Numbered from the stretch's first letter, positions 17,706 through 27,765 are shown. The stretch is DNA of 28,234 nucleotides from Ophiothrix spiculata (GCA_000969725.1 JXSR01S067757.1); one strand, 5' to 3'. The notes: a model not told the origin generated them from the letters alone. A program made the numbers and translations.

Positions 17706-18517
17706 TAAAGATGCATAAGTTAATACATTTGATGTGTTCTATGGTGTATGGGGTGTTTAGGGTGTTGAAAAAAAAGCACCGTTTCAGAACAAAACTATTT
17801 ATCAATCTGCTCATGCATGACATGGAACACTATATATAATCTCCAGCACTGGCTATTATAGATTAAGTCTACTCTTTTATTCAGTTAACCTTAATCTTAC
17901 CAAATACAAAAAAAAAAATCCCATTCTGCAAAGTTAGACAAATTACCCAAGTCCAAATACGTCATCGACTGGAGTTAGCAATGCTCACAAAATCTCTGCC
18001 ATGGCAGCGCCTGATTGGTGGCTTAACATAAGTGGGCAAGTGGAGTAAGGAGTTGGAGTAAGGAGTTGGAGATATTGTTACTGAAGCCCGAACCATACTC
18101 AGTCTCAACATAAATTGTTTCCGATCTCCAATCAAAACATTTGATCGTGACGTAACCAAATACATTGTACCAAAGTGTCGACAACAATCAAGCATTCGAT
18201 GCGATGGATTGAAGTACGCCGTATGAAATTTCCCCAGTGTCGCTATATTGTCTTTGTTTTAAACTCAGAGCGATCACATATGTAGCATCACTGAGTTTGA
18301 GGCCCATGGCAGGCTTTTGATGGTAAAAGCATCTATAGGCCTAATGTCAAAGTTGTCTTATTATTCATTTTTAACATGTCCCCTTGTATACTATGATATT
18401 CCATAAAAGTGTAAATCTACTAGCTGGCCATCAGGTGGTGGATATATAGATATCTGTACATATGGGGAAGTAGAACTGGTGGTTGGAAGTGGATAAATAA
18501 TTTTGATACAGTTAGTT
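17706..18517. other. No gene recognised
   Basis: A 77-codon minus-strand frame (17962-18195) matches nothing I know. GGAGTAAGGAGTT is repeated side by side near 18043-18070. No inverted-repeat ends were found. Confidence 0.4.
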
Positions 18518-19275
18518 AGTTTCACATTTTCGAGTTTTTAATTTCCGAGTTTCAAATATGCGAGTTTCATATTTTTGAGTTTCAATATGCGAGTTTCAAA
18601 TTTTAGAGTTTCTAATTTCCGAGTGTCAAATCTTCAAGGTTATACTTTTTGTTCGGCAAATGCAATGAATATTCAATCACATTCTTTAGCTTTCGCCATC
18701 TTGGCTGATGGCTTGATCACAAGCAAGCCATCAGCCAAGATGGCAAAAGCTAAAAAGAATGTGAGTGAATATCATGCAAGTTTCAAATTTTCGAGTTTTT
18801 AATTTCCAAGTTTCAAATATGCGAGTTCAAATCTTTGAGTTTCAAATAATCGAGTTTCAAGTTTTCGAGTTTTTTTTTAATTTCTGAGTTTCAAATATGC
18901 TAGGTTCAAATTTTAGATTTTCAAATTTTTGAGTTCCAAATATGTGAGTTTTAAGTATCTAAGTTTCAAATATGTGAGTTTCATATATTTGACTTTCAAG
19001 CACGTTGTTTTAAATTTGCGAGTTTTTAATTTCCGAATTTCAAATATGCGAGTTTTAAATCTTTGAGTTTCAAATGTGCAAGTTTGAAATATGCGAGTAT
19101 ATAAATGTTCAAGTTTTTAATTTCCGAGTTTCAAATATGCAAGTTTCAAATTTTTGAATCCCAATTATGCGAGTTTTTAAATTTCCGAGTTTCAAATATG
19201 CGAGTTTCAAATCTGTGAGTTTCAAACGTGCGAGTTCTGAGTTTCAAATATGCAAGCTTCAAAATTTCCCAGTTT
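18518..19275 (+). repeat. GAGTTTCAAA-type degenerate tandem array
   Basis: Dozens of imperfect short units, roughly GAGTTTCAAATATGC or GAGTTTCAAATTTTC, about 14-16 bp each, run through most of this segment with drift between units. The array is interrupted by a hairpin insertion at 18662-18777. Frames inside (e.g. 18575-18802) merely translate the repeat. Confidence 0.75.
18662..18777. repeat. Near-perfect 54-bp-arm hairpin inside the satellite
   Basis: Arms 18662-18715 and 18724-18777 are reverse complements with a few mismatches around the 8-nt loop ATCACAAG; GCCATCTTGGCTGATGGCTT is the best conserved part. Its sequence is unlike the surrounding GAGTTTCAAA units, so it is probably an inserted foldback element. 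Confidence 0.7.
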
Positions 19276-19307
19276 TAAATTTAATGTGTAGACTTTTGAA
19301 AATGTGA

Positions 19308-19433
19308 AGCTCGAATATTTGAAACTCGAAAAAATTGGAATTCGAAATTTTGAAACTTGGAAATTTGAAACTCAGAACTTTGAAACTCAAAGATTTGAAA
19401 CTCAAAAGTTTGAAACACAAAATTTTCAAACTC
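19308..19433 (-). repeat. Inverted continuation of the GAGTTTCAAA array
   Basis: Here the same unit runs on the other strand: TTTGAAACTC repeated with A/T-rich spacers (GAAACTCGAAAAAATTGG, GAAACTCAGAACTTTG and so on). With the direct part at 18518-19275 it makes a large inverted repeat about a short junction near 19280-19305. Confidence 0.7.
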
Positions 19434-19565
19434 TAATAATACACATTATTTTCTGGAGTAGATACCTTTACCTATATTTTTCATGAAACTTTCGCAGTTT
19501 AAACGATTTTCAACTGGAAATATGTGCATTGATATAGGACAAAAGATTGTTAGAGCATAATAATG

Positions 19566-19723
19566 ATAAAATTGAATTCAGTAATTCTTCCAATACACAG
19601 ATATATTGTTCTTACCATGAGTTGGAAAAATAACGGACTCGACTGCGTCTATTTCGTTATTTTTTTACAACTCATGTCTTGACCAATATATCTGTGTATT
19701 GGACTCACTGAATCCAATTTTAT
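19566..19723. repeat. Foldback element, about 72-bp arms
   Basis: The left arm from 19566 (ATAAAATTGAATTCAGTAAT, then CCAATACACAGATATATTG) is matched inverted by the right arm ending 19723, with the centre CTCGACTGCGTCTA. It is probably a MITE. 19724-20010 contains nothing further that I can support. Confidence 0.6.
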
Positions 19724-20010
19724 ACCCTAATGGAATGCCTCTAAAAAGATAGAAAATTTCATTTCATTTTAGATTATTAAAGGTTTTAATGCATTGGTAC
19801 TCCCTGAATTGTGAATACATGTGAATTTTTGGGCCAAACATCATGATATATTTGAATATAAAAGAATAGGAATTCCAACTGATGATGTGCACCCATAAGA
19901 TAATTGTGTTCCTAGGAGGGATCGAGCGACAATAACCTAAAGTGAAGGATACCTCTTCCATGGGCAGCTTTCTTGAAATTGGGGCATCCTAGTTCAAGTG
20001 TTCCTATAAT

Positions 20011-20444
20011 TGTGACCCGTCATATCAAAGGGTATCTTAAGGGTCCCAAAATCAAAATTGATTTTTTTTTTGGTCTCATCTGAAAGCTGAGATTTTCAGC
20101 TTTAAAATTACACCTTTACTTTTGGTTGTTGGATGTTCGGATGCAAAGTTACATCCAAATTGGCATAAGGCAACGATCAGATTCGGAAAACTATAGTTCT
20201 GAGAAAATATAGTTTAAAGTTTCTGTACTAACTAACATTTTAATGGAAAGAAAATTTTTCCTTGGGTTTTAAATACGTTTTTCTTATGTTTTGGATGTTG
20301 GAACCTTATTAATGTAATAAAATACTGTTCAAAAGTAACGTTTCTGATGAAATTAGAAATTCGACCTCGGACGTGATTTTTTACTATGCTCATCTTCAAT
20401 GGACTATGTCGACCTTAAAGTATCTTTCGATATGACGGGTCACA
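20011..20444. mobile_element. MITE with TGTGACCCGTCATATC ends
   Basis: TGTGACCCGTCATATC at 20011 and its exact inverse ending at 20444, with similarity continuing about 15 bp further in (AAGGGTATCTTAAGG against AAAGATACTTTAAGG). Length 434 bp, no coding sequence. No clear target duplication was seen. Confidence 0.65.
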
Positions 20445-20469
20445 TATCAACCAATGTTAACCTATTTAA

Positions 20470-20890
20470 TACAACTTGTGTCACCATATTATTGAATGGC
20501 TGCGAGTCATGTATAAACTCTAAGGATATGGAGAATAAGATCAACTCTTTTGGCACATCACGACACTCTATAATGTTAAACATCACCAGGATTGTACAGA
20601 ACACCGAACATTATCTGTAATCTTACGGAGACTGTGCCGCTTGTTGATGAGAGCCAGGAACCATCAACAGAAATTCCTTTGAACATGTACTGTGCATGCC
20701 TAATGGACAGCCTGTCAAAAATTGTGCATTGTATGTCCCAAGAACAAACTTGGAGGACAAATAATCTCTTTAAAAAAAAAAACATCTGTCCACTGTCTGA
20801 TGAATCATGGCCAACTGTCAGAAATGGTCAGAAATCATTGTGGCTTGAGGGAACTTGTTCTTGACCGCCGCGCAGCCAAACAATGATGAT
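20470..20890 (+). pseudogene. Decayed LINE fragment, reverse transcriptase C-terminal region
   Basis: 20484-20580 reads TILLNGCESCINSKDMENKINSFGTS in overlapping fashion, recognisable as the LINE post-catalytic motif LLYGCESW..t.dle.rInsF.tS, followed by MLNITRI. After frameshifts a trace of RNGQKSLW and an AATGATGATG tail follow near 20820-20890. It is smaller and more decayed than the copy at 7850-8574 and probably from a related element. Confidence 0.5.
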
Positions 20891-21101
20891 GAACTTTTTC
20901 TCTTGAGAGCGTTTTTTTTTAAATGGCCACCTAATTCATAATTTTTGGCTCTTTTTTGGCTTCTGATTTTGTAATATACACACACAGCACTGACATCAAA
21001 ATATTTTGACGTCACGTAAGAAGACCCTGTTAATTTGAATTTACTAATCACAAATCAAAATGTTGCGTACAAATCTGGACGTGCGTCGCTGCATCCTCCT
21101 A

Positions 21102-22594
21102 ATAGGGCCAAAATAGTCGGCTTCGAAACAAAATTTTCCCTACCAAACAAAATAACTTCAACACCGAGTTGAGACCAAATAAAATTCCATATTCGTTCAT
21201 AATTAAGATTCCTTTTATCCGTTTGCGGTGCGGTTGCGATGCGTTTTATCACTGTAAGGGTACTTTTAGTTGTATAATTGGAAGCATATGATTGAATACG
21301 GTCAGGTTGAAGCTGAGATTCAATTTTGACCGTCTGTTTTCAAAGCGATTTTGCATGCGTTTCGCATGCGGTGTGTTTTGAAGCGATATAATGGTTTTCA
21401 ACGAGAGTGATTCCTTTTATCTATCCGGAAACCCATGCGTTTATTTGAATTGGTCCATGGAGCGATTCAAACGTTTCAAATGCATTGTGGTAATGCGGAA
21501 ACTTTTCAATTAGAGAAGATGCTGCAATAAAAACGCATTATACACTGAAAACTCTAACTAGTCAAGCAGCTGCTTGACTAACTTTAAACTAGTCAGGCAA
21601 CAACTAGCCTGACTAGTTTGACGTTGGTCAAGCCAGGCTTGACATGCTTGTAAATTAGTCAAGCTTGCTTGACTAGCTTGTAAACTAGTCAAGCCTACTT
21701 GACTAACGTGCAAAACCTTGCTTGATGAGTTTGCCAGACTGAGAGCTTGACTAGCTTGACAGTACAAAAGAGCTTGACCAACTTCAAGTTGGTCAAGCTG
21801 GCTTGACTAGCTTAAGTTAGTCAGGCTGAGCACGGTCAGGTGGAGTCATTGATGGCAACATGGTGGACAGCACAGACATGTAAAACATCATAAATATCAC
21901 CATTATGTACTGATGTATCGTGAATTATAACATTTGATTATATGCAGCTCACGGACCATTTTGGTGGTACTCATATGTCACTCTTAAACCTCTCTCAACA
22001 TTACTGACGAATTAGCTATACATCGTGGATTAAGCTTAAAAGCTTGTTATCGTACATGTGCACTGGCATGCTCGACTAGCTTGCCTGACTAACGTTGCCT
22101 AGTCCCGCTTAACGTTAAGTTAGTCAAAATGGGTACCATCTGGACTAACGTAAAACTAGTCAATAACTAGTCAAGCGACTAGCCTAAACTCGTCCAGCTT
22201 GCTGGACTAACGTCAAGCTGGTCAACAGACGAACTTAATACTAGTCATCCTTGTTAGTCCAGCAATACTGACTAACTTAAAGCTAGTCTAGATGGGTACC
22301 ATCTGGACTAGCTTTTAGTTAGTCACACTGACCAGTTTAGGTTTTCAGTGTAAACGGACGGACAAAATTTAATCTCAGCTTTCAACCTGATATCATTCAT
22401 CTTCTATCAATCGTGTGCTATAAATTATACCACTACGGTACTACCAGTACCCTAAAAGTGCAAAACGCACCGCATCCGCATCGCAAACGGATAAAAGGAA
22501 TCCTAGCTTAAGTTCGAAGGCAAATATTTGGTGACGTCACGACCAAATGTTTTGTAGGAAAAAAATGTTTGGAGGCTACTAGGGTCCGGCCTAT
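21102..22594. mobile_element. Outer MITE with long inverted arms, split by a nested element
   Basis: Arms at about 21102-21355 and 22353-22594 are inverted copies. Shared blocks include ATTCCTTTTATCCGTTTGCG, GGTGCG(T/G)TT, GGTTGAA then GCTGAGATT, and GACCGTCTGTTTTCA against GTCCGTCCGTTTACA. The outer tips (ATAGGGCC..AGTCGGCT) are diverged. Removing the nested 808-bp element leaves about 685 bp. The right tip is only 22 bp from the GT31 stop codon. Confidence 0.6.
21543..22350. mobile_element. Nested CACTGAAAAC-ended MITE built of TAGTCAAGC palindromes
   Basis: CACTGAAAAC at 21543 and GTTTTCAGTG at 22341-22350 form inverted ends flanked by TA on each side. Most of the interior is an array of CTAGTCAAGC and GCTTGACTAG in alternating orientation, including a near-perfect 29-nt palindrome around 21770-21798. 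A non-repetitive centre lies at about 21830-22070. The minus-strand frame at 21558-21767 only translates the repeat. It lies inside the outer MITE near its right arm. Confidence 0.65.
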
Positions 22595-22615
22595 ACACCT
22601 TGTCTCGACTTATTG

Positions 22616-23965
22616 CTAATTATAATATGGTAGTTTTGCCGAAGAATTTTGGCAAAGTGAAGAATCAAATTCTTTCCATAGTTTCCAAAACAAGTTAGTG
22701 GTATTCTTGTCGTCAAATGCCAACACAGAAAATGCCTTCGAAAAGAAACAAAGATGATTGTGCGCTGTCGCTTTATCGCTGATATACATACGCAGTAGTG
22801 TATAGCGATGGTCACTTCTTGGTGTGATTCTCATGGTTTTCATTAATTTTGCTATATAAATATCTTCCCACGGAAAAAATGGAACATATGCAGACAAAGC
22901 TACAAGTGGATGTACTAAATCACCTGAAATCAAGTAAGTTGGTCCATTATTATATGGTGGATAAGTCGGAAATGCGTAGGTATCTAGAGGTACAATCCAT
23001 TTGTTCCAAGCCTTGACTTTGTTATCGGGTCTTACTGGCTTTTTTCCTTTGTAAATGTGACCTTCATATACTTTTGTTGCATTTCCATTATATAATTTTT
23101 GCAAATGGACCATTAAGTTTGGAAGATTCAGAATTGAATCGCTGTCAACTTTCAAGACGTATCTAGTCTGTTTGCAAAACGTATTGACCCACCTGAAACC
23201 CATCATGGTTTTTAAAGTTAAATTCGTGTAGCTATCCAGGAATTCCGTCTTACATATGTCATGATTGCGATCATTTTCTAAGGTAACTAATCTCTCCGTG
23301 TGTTCGTCTGTGCTATTTGCAAGTAGAAATATGGTAGCAACACGATGCCCAAGAACGTGTGTGACGTTTGCCCATGTTGCCCGAATGATTGTCCTCCTTT
23401 CAAGTTCTTCCGGAGCTGAGGGAATCATTATTAGTAAAAATACACTTTCATTCGGAGATAACCCGCGAAAACAAAGATCAGCGTTTTTATGTACGTACTG
23501 AAAATAATTCATATTGTTCACTGTCTTATTAATGAATATAGCATTTTGAACAAGCTCTAATGCAGAATTTGATTCCGTAGTAAAAGTTATGTTGTTTGAC
23601 GCAATTTTCCTTCCAAACGTTGAAGTAATTCTGGTACTTGATTGATTGCGTTGATAAAAAACAGTTTCATCTATACTTAGATTTCTTGGATGTGTAACCA
23701 CCGATCCCACTGACAGATGTTGCAGTTGATCTAAGTTTAAGTATCTAAAAGAATATTTTAACTTCTGCAGTGAGCAATGGTTATTGCCACAATTGAAAAT
23801 ATACTTTTTTAAAAATCCAATATTAGATGTGTATAACAATAATATGGTCAACATAACACTACCAGAGACAGTTATGACACAAACATTAGATTTCAAATTT
23901 CTGAAATTAGCCATGATCGTATTGTTTATCACGCTAAACAATATTCTAATCACATTGAAACACAA
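22616..23965 (-). CDS. Beta-1,3-galactosyltransferase-family glycosyltransferase (GT31)
   Basis: This intronless frame encodes 449 residues, slightly longer than typical beta3GalTs because of an extended stem. It is a type II Golgi-membrane layout: short N-tail, hydrophobic segment at about residues 27-47, then a lumenal stem rich in N-glycosylation sequons (about ten overall, e.g. N95, N125, N172, N248). GT31 motifs are in order: RRTIIRATW (190-198), FLLANS (213-218), DSYTNLTLKTM (244-254), the metal-binding DxD as VDSDS (273-277), GPTYLISGD (341-349) and PWEDIYIA (365-372). Known family role: transfer of galactose or GlcNAc from UDP-sugar in beta-1,3 linkage; donor and acceptor cannot be read here. 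A second in-frame Met at residue 18 (23914) gives a more usual short cytoplasmic tail and may be the true start. The stop lies 22 bp from the end of a MITE. Confidence 0.9.
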   Translation of the reverse strand: MCFNVIRILFSVINNTIMANFRNLKSNVCVITVSGSVMLTILLLYTSNIGFLKKYIFNCGNNHCSLQKLKYSFRYLNLDQLQHLSVGSVVTHPRNLSIDETVFYQRNQSSTRITSTFGRKIASNNITFTTESNSALELVQNAIFINKTVNNMNYFQYVHKNADLCFRGLSPNESVFLLIMIPSAPEELERRTIIRATWANVTHVLGHRVATIFLLANSTDEHTERLVTLENDRNHDICKTEFLDSYTNLTLKTMMGFRWVNTFCKQTRYVLKVDSDSILNLPNLMVHLQKLYNGNATKVYEGHIYKGKKPVRPDNKVKAWNKWIVPLDTYAFPTYPPYNNGPTYLISGDLVHPLVALSAYVPFFPWEDIYIAKLMKTMRITPRSDHRYTLLRMYISDKATAHNHLCFFSKAFSVLAFDDKNTTNLFWKLWKEFDSSLCQNSSAKLPYYN

Positions 23966-24040
23966 ATTTCATGATTGAAGTACACCAGCACATTAACATT
24001 TATTTAATGTGTTTGGGTCAAGTTCAGCATATGTGAGCAT

Positions 24041-24099
24041 GTCAGCATTTTCCCTAACCAATCAATGCTGGTCATTGATTGGTTAGGGAAAATGCTGAC
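24041..24099. promoter_or_regulatory. Perfect 27-bp inverted repeat with two CCAAT motifs upstream of the GT31 gene
   Basis: Arms 24041-24067 and 24073-24099 are exact reverse complements around a 5-nt spacer. Each arm holds CCAATCA or its complement TGATTGG. It lies 76-134 bp upstream of the GT31 ATG. CCAAT boxes at such distances bind NF-Y in animal promoters, so a promoter role is plausible. A small foldback insertion is the alternative. No TATA box was identified. Confidence 0.4.
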
Positions 24100-24199
24100 A
24101 ATATACATAACATGTATTTAGAAAACCAAACAGTAATATTAAATTGTATTAGTTGTTAGATTAGCAAAGACCATATGTGGGTGTCCCTTTATCTTTAGT

Positions 24200-25040
24200 C
24201 CTATATCTTTGGCTTGGTACTCTTGTACGCTTATTCGTTAAGGTTTTTTTTTTTATTTTTTCTTGTTTGTTTTGAATTTTTTCTTTTCTTTTTTATTTTA
24301 GATTTAAATTAACATTTCATTTATTTTTATTTCAGTTCGGTTCATATAGTTTTTAATATTGAAGGCTAGATTCCATTTTCGATGTTTTATTTTTATACTT
24401 ATTTTTCCATTTTCATCAACACCACAGGGTGTCCCAAAATATAACTGCATATTGTACTAAGATAACAGTATTATGTAATGTAATATGTCCTTCTACATAT
24501 ATCAGGTCAAGTTTATTGGTATCCATTTCCTGGGTCAAATTCATTCCAAGTACAACTACTTCAATACTTCAAGGTCCTAAGGGAGGCAACCTTTTTTTTT
24601 AGTTGGCCTCTGGTCAAGTTTTTTTTTTTTTTTAACTTCGTGAGCCAAGTTTTTTTATAATTGTCAACTTTTCGTACATTATGGAGACATATCTGGTACA
24701 CAACTTAGCTCAACTTGTGGGGGGTTTAGGGGTTAAGCTCCTGAAAAACCAAGCTAATTGAAGTTATTACAGACATCTTCTAACCTTAATTAAGGGGTTC
24801 AGGGGCGAAGCCCCGGAAAATTTGGCTATTTTTGGCAATTTTTGACGTATTTCGATGCATTCTGAGCAATGCTTCCGGGCAAAGTTTTTTTTTTCTTATT
24901 TTTCATTTAGTGAGTCAAGTTGTTGTTTTTTTGCTCACATGTAAGGCAAGTTTTTTTTTTTTTTTGCTCACATGGCGAGGCAACTTTTTTTGTTTTTAAA
25001 CTTCCAGCCACCTCCCCCCCTGAGAGTCTAATGGTGCGCC
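24200..25040. repeat. Poly(T)-rich low-complexity region with repeated CAAG-T(n) units
   Basis: Several copies of CAAG followed by 8-16 T (about 24585-24985), some with GCTCACATG between, alternate with two related segments, GGGGTTTAGGGGTTAAGCTC (24720) and GGGGTTCAGGGGCGAAGCCCC (24795). No gene is seen. A single GGGTGTCCCAAAA motif at 24428 looks like a transposon end but has no partner. Confidence 0.45.
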
Positions 25041-25242
25041 CCTAACTAACTGTATCAAAATTAGTTTTCCACTTCCAACCCTCAGTTCAACTTCCCTGTA
25101 TGTACAGAGATCTATATATCTTGCACAGATAAATTGGAAACAAATATAATGAACAAATCTAGGTGACCTTTTACCCCAAAGGTCAAAGTTTAAAAATGCT
25201 CCGATTCACATGAAAATTGATATGGGTATACTTTAGGACATA

Positions 25243-26710
25243 ATAGCCATTTATGAAGCGCTTAAAACAAAAGTCACTAAGCGCCTTACAAAGCAAGCAA
25301 AAAATCTTATTATTATAAAACTAATATTACATGTTGACAAAATACATTAAACATGATATGTACAAAACTTTTTTATAATGCATAGGCCCTCTGATATGAT
25401 AAGTACACGTCAAAATATTAAATCAATTACGGTGAAAACACATAGATACTATATAAATTCAAAAACATAATTTAAGCAGTAGTAAAATATACGAGAAAAT
25501 AAAAGTTAGCAAAGTTCAATTCATGTTATTGAAATTAATGTACAGGATATTTTATGCAAATACACTGTTAAAAAACAGAAAAGGTTTTTTTTACATGTTT
25601 AATACAAACAGGAGTGAAATTGTACAAATTGCAAACCATAAATTGCACATATAAGGTATAGCACGTAACTTGTTGGAGCGGCCGCAGGCGAAATACCGGC
25701 GGCCTAACTCATAGGGCGAAGGGTACCCTAAGTTAACAATAACATGGGTGAAGTACAGCAGGTAACAGGATTTGGAGCGGCCGCAGGCGAAATACCGGCG
25801 ACCAACCCTTAGGGCGAAGGTTACCCTAAGAGTTAACAATGACATGAGTGAGAATAATATATATAATTATATATACACTAAATTAAGTTGAAGATCCGTG
25901 GTGTTAATACTGATGTTGGTGAACTTGAAAGTCGTTAGCAATCGTAGCATCTGCAAAAAAAGGTGGATTTTCAGGCGTGATTTGAAGACTGATAGTGTTT
26001 TAACATGTCGAATTTTACTTGGGAGGTCATTCCACTATGTTGCTGCTGCCACAGTAAAGGATCTAGCACCGTAGAATTTAGAGGACCAACGAAAAACTTG
26101 AAGCAAGTTTTCAGAAGACGATCTTAAGGTCCGCTTAGGAACATACTTATGAATAAGATCGCTAATGAACATTGGTGCCATGCCAAGCCTTATAGGTGAC
26201 GAGCAAGATCTTCAAAGAGCTCTATAATCAACCCAAAGCAAACGGAGAAACTGTGTTATATGCTCCCGTCTGGGCACACACAAAATCAGACGAGCTGCAG
26301 TGTTTTGCACGCGTTGGATCTTTGCGAGCTCACATTGTGGCAAACCAAACAGAAGAGAGTTGTTGGAGTCAAGCCTGGTTGTTACGAATTTATGTACAAG
26401 TGTCTGCTTGGTATTATAGTCCAGGTATTGGCGGATCTGCCCGATTTTCCTAATTGCAAATAAGGCAGATTTGCAGACACCATCTACATGCTTGCTCATA
26501 CTCAAGGAGGAGTCCATGGTGACACCAAGGTTCCGAGCACTGATCTCGATCAAGACCAGCTTTCTTCAGTAGTGGGACAATTTTTGTGTGTTTTAAAGTT
26601 TCAGGCATGACACCGTACCGGAGGACAGTGATGTATTATCCTTGAAATAATTGGCAAAAGTTCTCCCATACACATCTCAAGAGTAAATCTATGTAAGAAA
26701 CCACATGATC
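25243..26710 (-). pseudogene. CR1/L2-like LINE fragment with internally deleted reverse transcriptase
   Basis: Read on the minus strand, an early segment gives GVMPETLKHTKIVPLLKKAG (about 26545-26620), which in related LINEs precedes the NYRP-type core. It joins directly, with a frame change, to SARNLGVTMDSSLSMSKHV (26485-26541) and on to the LVHKFVTTRLD and QRVQNTAARLI motifs. The catalytic core is missing. Further on, GLAPMFISDLIHKYVPKRTL and FYGARSFTVAAAT-stop-WNDLP follow in another frame. The 3' UTR extends to a GCGCTTCATAAATGG-type LINE tail near 25250. It is inactive. Confidence 0.75.
25675..25851 (-). repeat. Two-copy 99-bp direct repeat in the LINE 3' region
   Basis: GGAGCGGCCGCAGGCGAAAT starts at 25675 and again at 25774, each followed by ACCGGCG, AGGGCGAAGG and GTTAACAAT at matching distance, so the unit is 99 bp with about 78 bp well conserved. 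It is strikingly GC-rich in AT-rich surroundings. It lies between the LINE coding remnant and its tail. Confidence 0.6.
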
Positions 26711-27049
26711 GACGGAAGAAGGAGGTCGGCAATTTTTGTTCATATTAGGCCTGTGACATCCCTATGACTCACTCTTCATCCCAGTGCACTAAAAATTCAC
26801 AGTGATTCTAGATATACAATAAAGGGTAGTACAACAAATGCATTGTTTCCTCACCTTCAAAAACATGTCCTAGAATAAGTGAATTTGTTAAATATTATAA
26901 CCTAGATATTTCGAGCTAGTATTTTTATAACATGTTATAAACATAGTCACCTTTATTATAACTGTAGATAACAATAGCAGTGCTTCTACATTTTGAAAAA
27001 AAAAACATGTTTTATTTTAATATGAATATAAGTTCCCAAATCATATCCA
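26711..27049. other. No gene recognised
   Basis: AT-rich sequence between two retroelement fragments. TATAACATGTTATA near 26926-26939 is a short palindrome. Nothing else is supported. Confidence 0.4.
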
Positions 27050-27300
27050 GTATACTCACAGTGTTGAGCTATGACGTTTCGAGACCGTATGGGCTGGTCT
27101 CTTGATCACATATGATGGAAATTGTGGCATCAAGGTCAAGTGTTGCCAGGTGGTTCCCAGATGATATGGTCATATACGTGGTTTAAGTTGAAAGCAGCGC
27201 CCCCTCGTTGTTCATAGCTTGATTGCCCCGTCTACGGATCCATATGGATTCTCTTATCCATCTGGGCACAGAGATATTTGCCTATTGACGATGTACCAAA
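27050..27300 (-). pseudogene. Penelope-like element fragment, C-terminal end
   Basis: The minus-strand frame 27183-27281 reads RWIRESIWIRRRGNQAMNNE then GALLST and a stop. This resembles the conserved C-terminus of Penelope-like elements, after the GIY-YIG endonuclease (RxxREAIxIRK...MNRDEG). Downstream on the same strand, GGTCTCGAAACGTCATAGC (27066-27085) resembles the CGAAACGTC motif often found at their 3' ends. The endonuclease catalytic part and reverse transcriptase are absent. Confidence 0.5.
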
Positions 27301-27441
27301 ATACTCTGACGCTTACTGGAGAAAACAACAATCAAAACAAACGGCCTAGTTCACTCCTAACAGAGATTTGCTTGTCTGACCTCGGTTTGTTGCCTTGGAA
27401 TCGTGTTTATCGTGTCCCTATGTTAGCCCTGGGCAAGTCGT

Positions 27442-27475
27442 TGGGGGGGGGGGGGCCCGTTTTGGGGGGGGCGCA
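27442..27475 (+). repeat. G-runs, possible quadruplex-forming tract
   Basis: A 12-14 nt G-run followed by CCCG and a second G-run. C-runs lie elsewhere in the window (about 3209, 3567, 27811). Such tracts are unstable in length and prone to sequencing error. Confidence 0.5.
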
Positions 27476-27544
27476 TATGTAAGGCCTAAAAGCCCATCCC
27501 CCCTTCAGCATCGCTGACACCCAAAGACCCTTTATTTTATAATT

Positions 27545-27765
27545 GCATGTGCTCTCATCCAAAGACCCTATAAATCTTTATATTTTTCTCTCATCGAATG
27601 CCAAATTTCACTCACCAAAGTCCAAAAATCGTGCTCTCATACAATGACCCTCATTTTAAGACCTGAATAAGACCTCCTAATTAATGTAATTTTCTCTCAA
27701 CAAATGCCAAAAATCCTGCTCTCACCCAATGACCACAGCATGTGCTCTCGTTGAATGCCCCATCC
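27545..27765 (+). repeat. Degenerate minisatellite, TGCTCTCATCCAATGACC units
   Basis: Motifs related to GCTCTCATCCAAAGACCC recur near 27550, 27590, 27631, 27694, 27718 and 27740, some reading CTCTCATCGAATGCC. Spacing varies from about 20 to 60 bp, with AT-rich filler. No coding sense. Confidence 0.55.

Noticed and set aside
18518-19275. CRISPR-like array
   Set aside because: Units are short, degenerate and contiguous with no unique spacers, and the DNA is clearly animal nuclear.
19304-19486. 60-codon frame with repeated FET motifs
   Set aside because: It only translates the inverted GAGTTTCAAA units.
21558-21767. 69-codon frame rich in Gln, Ala and Ser
   Set aside because: It only translates the TAGTCAAGC/GCTTGACTAG repeat array.
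26196-26463. Two plus-strand frames over 26196-26463
   Set aside because: Shadows of the minus-strand LINE reverse transcriptase remnant.
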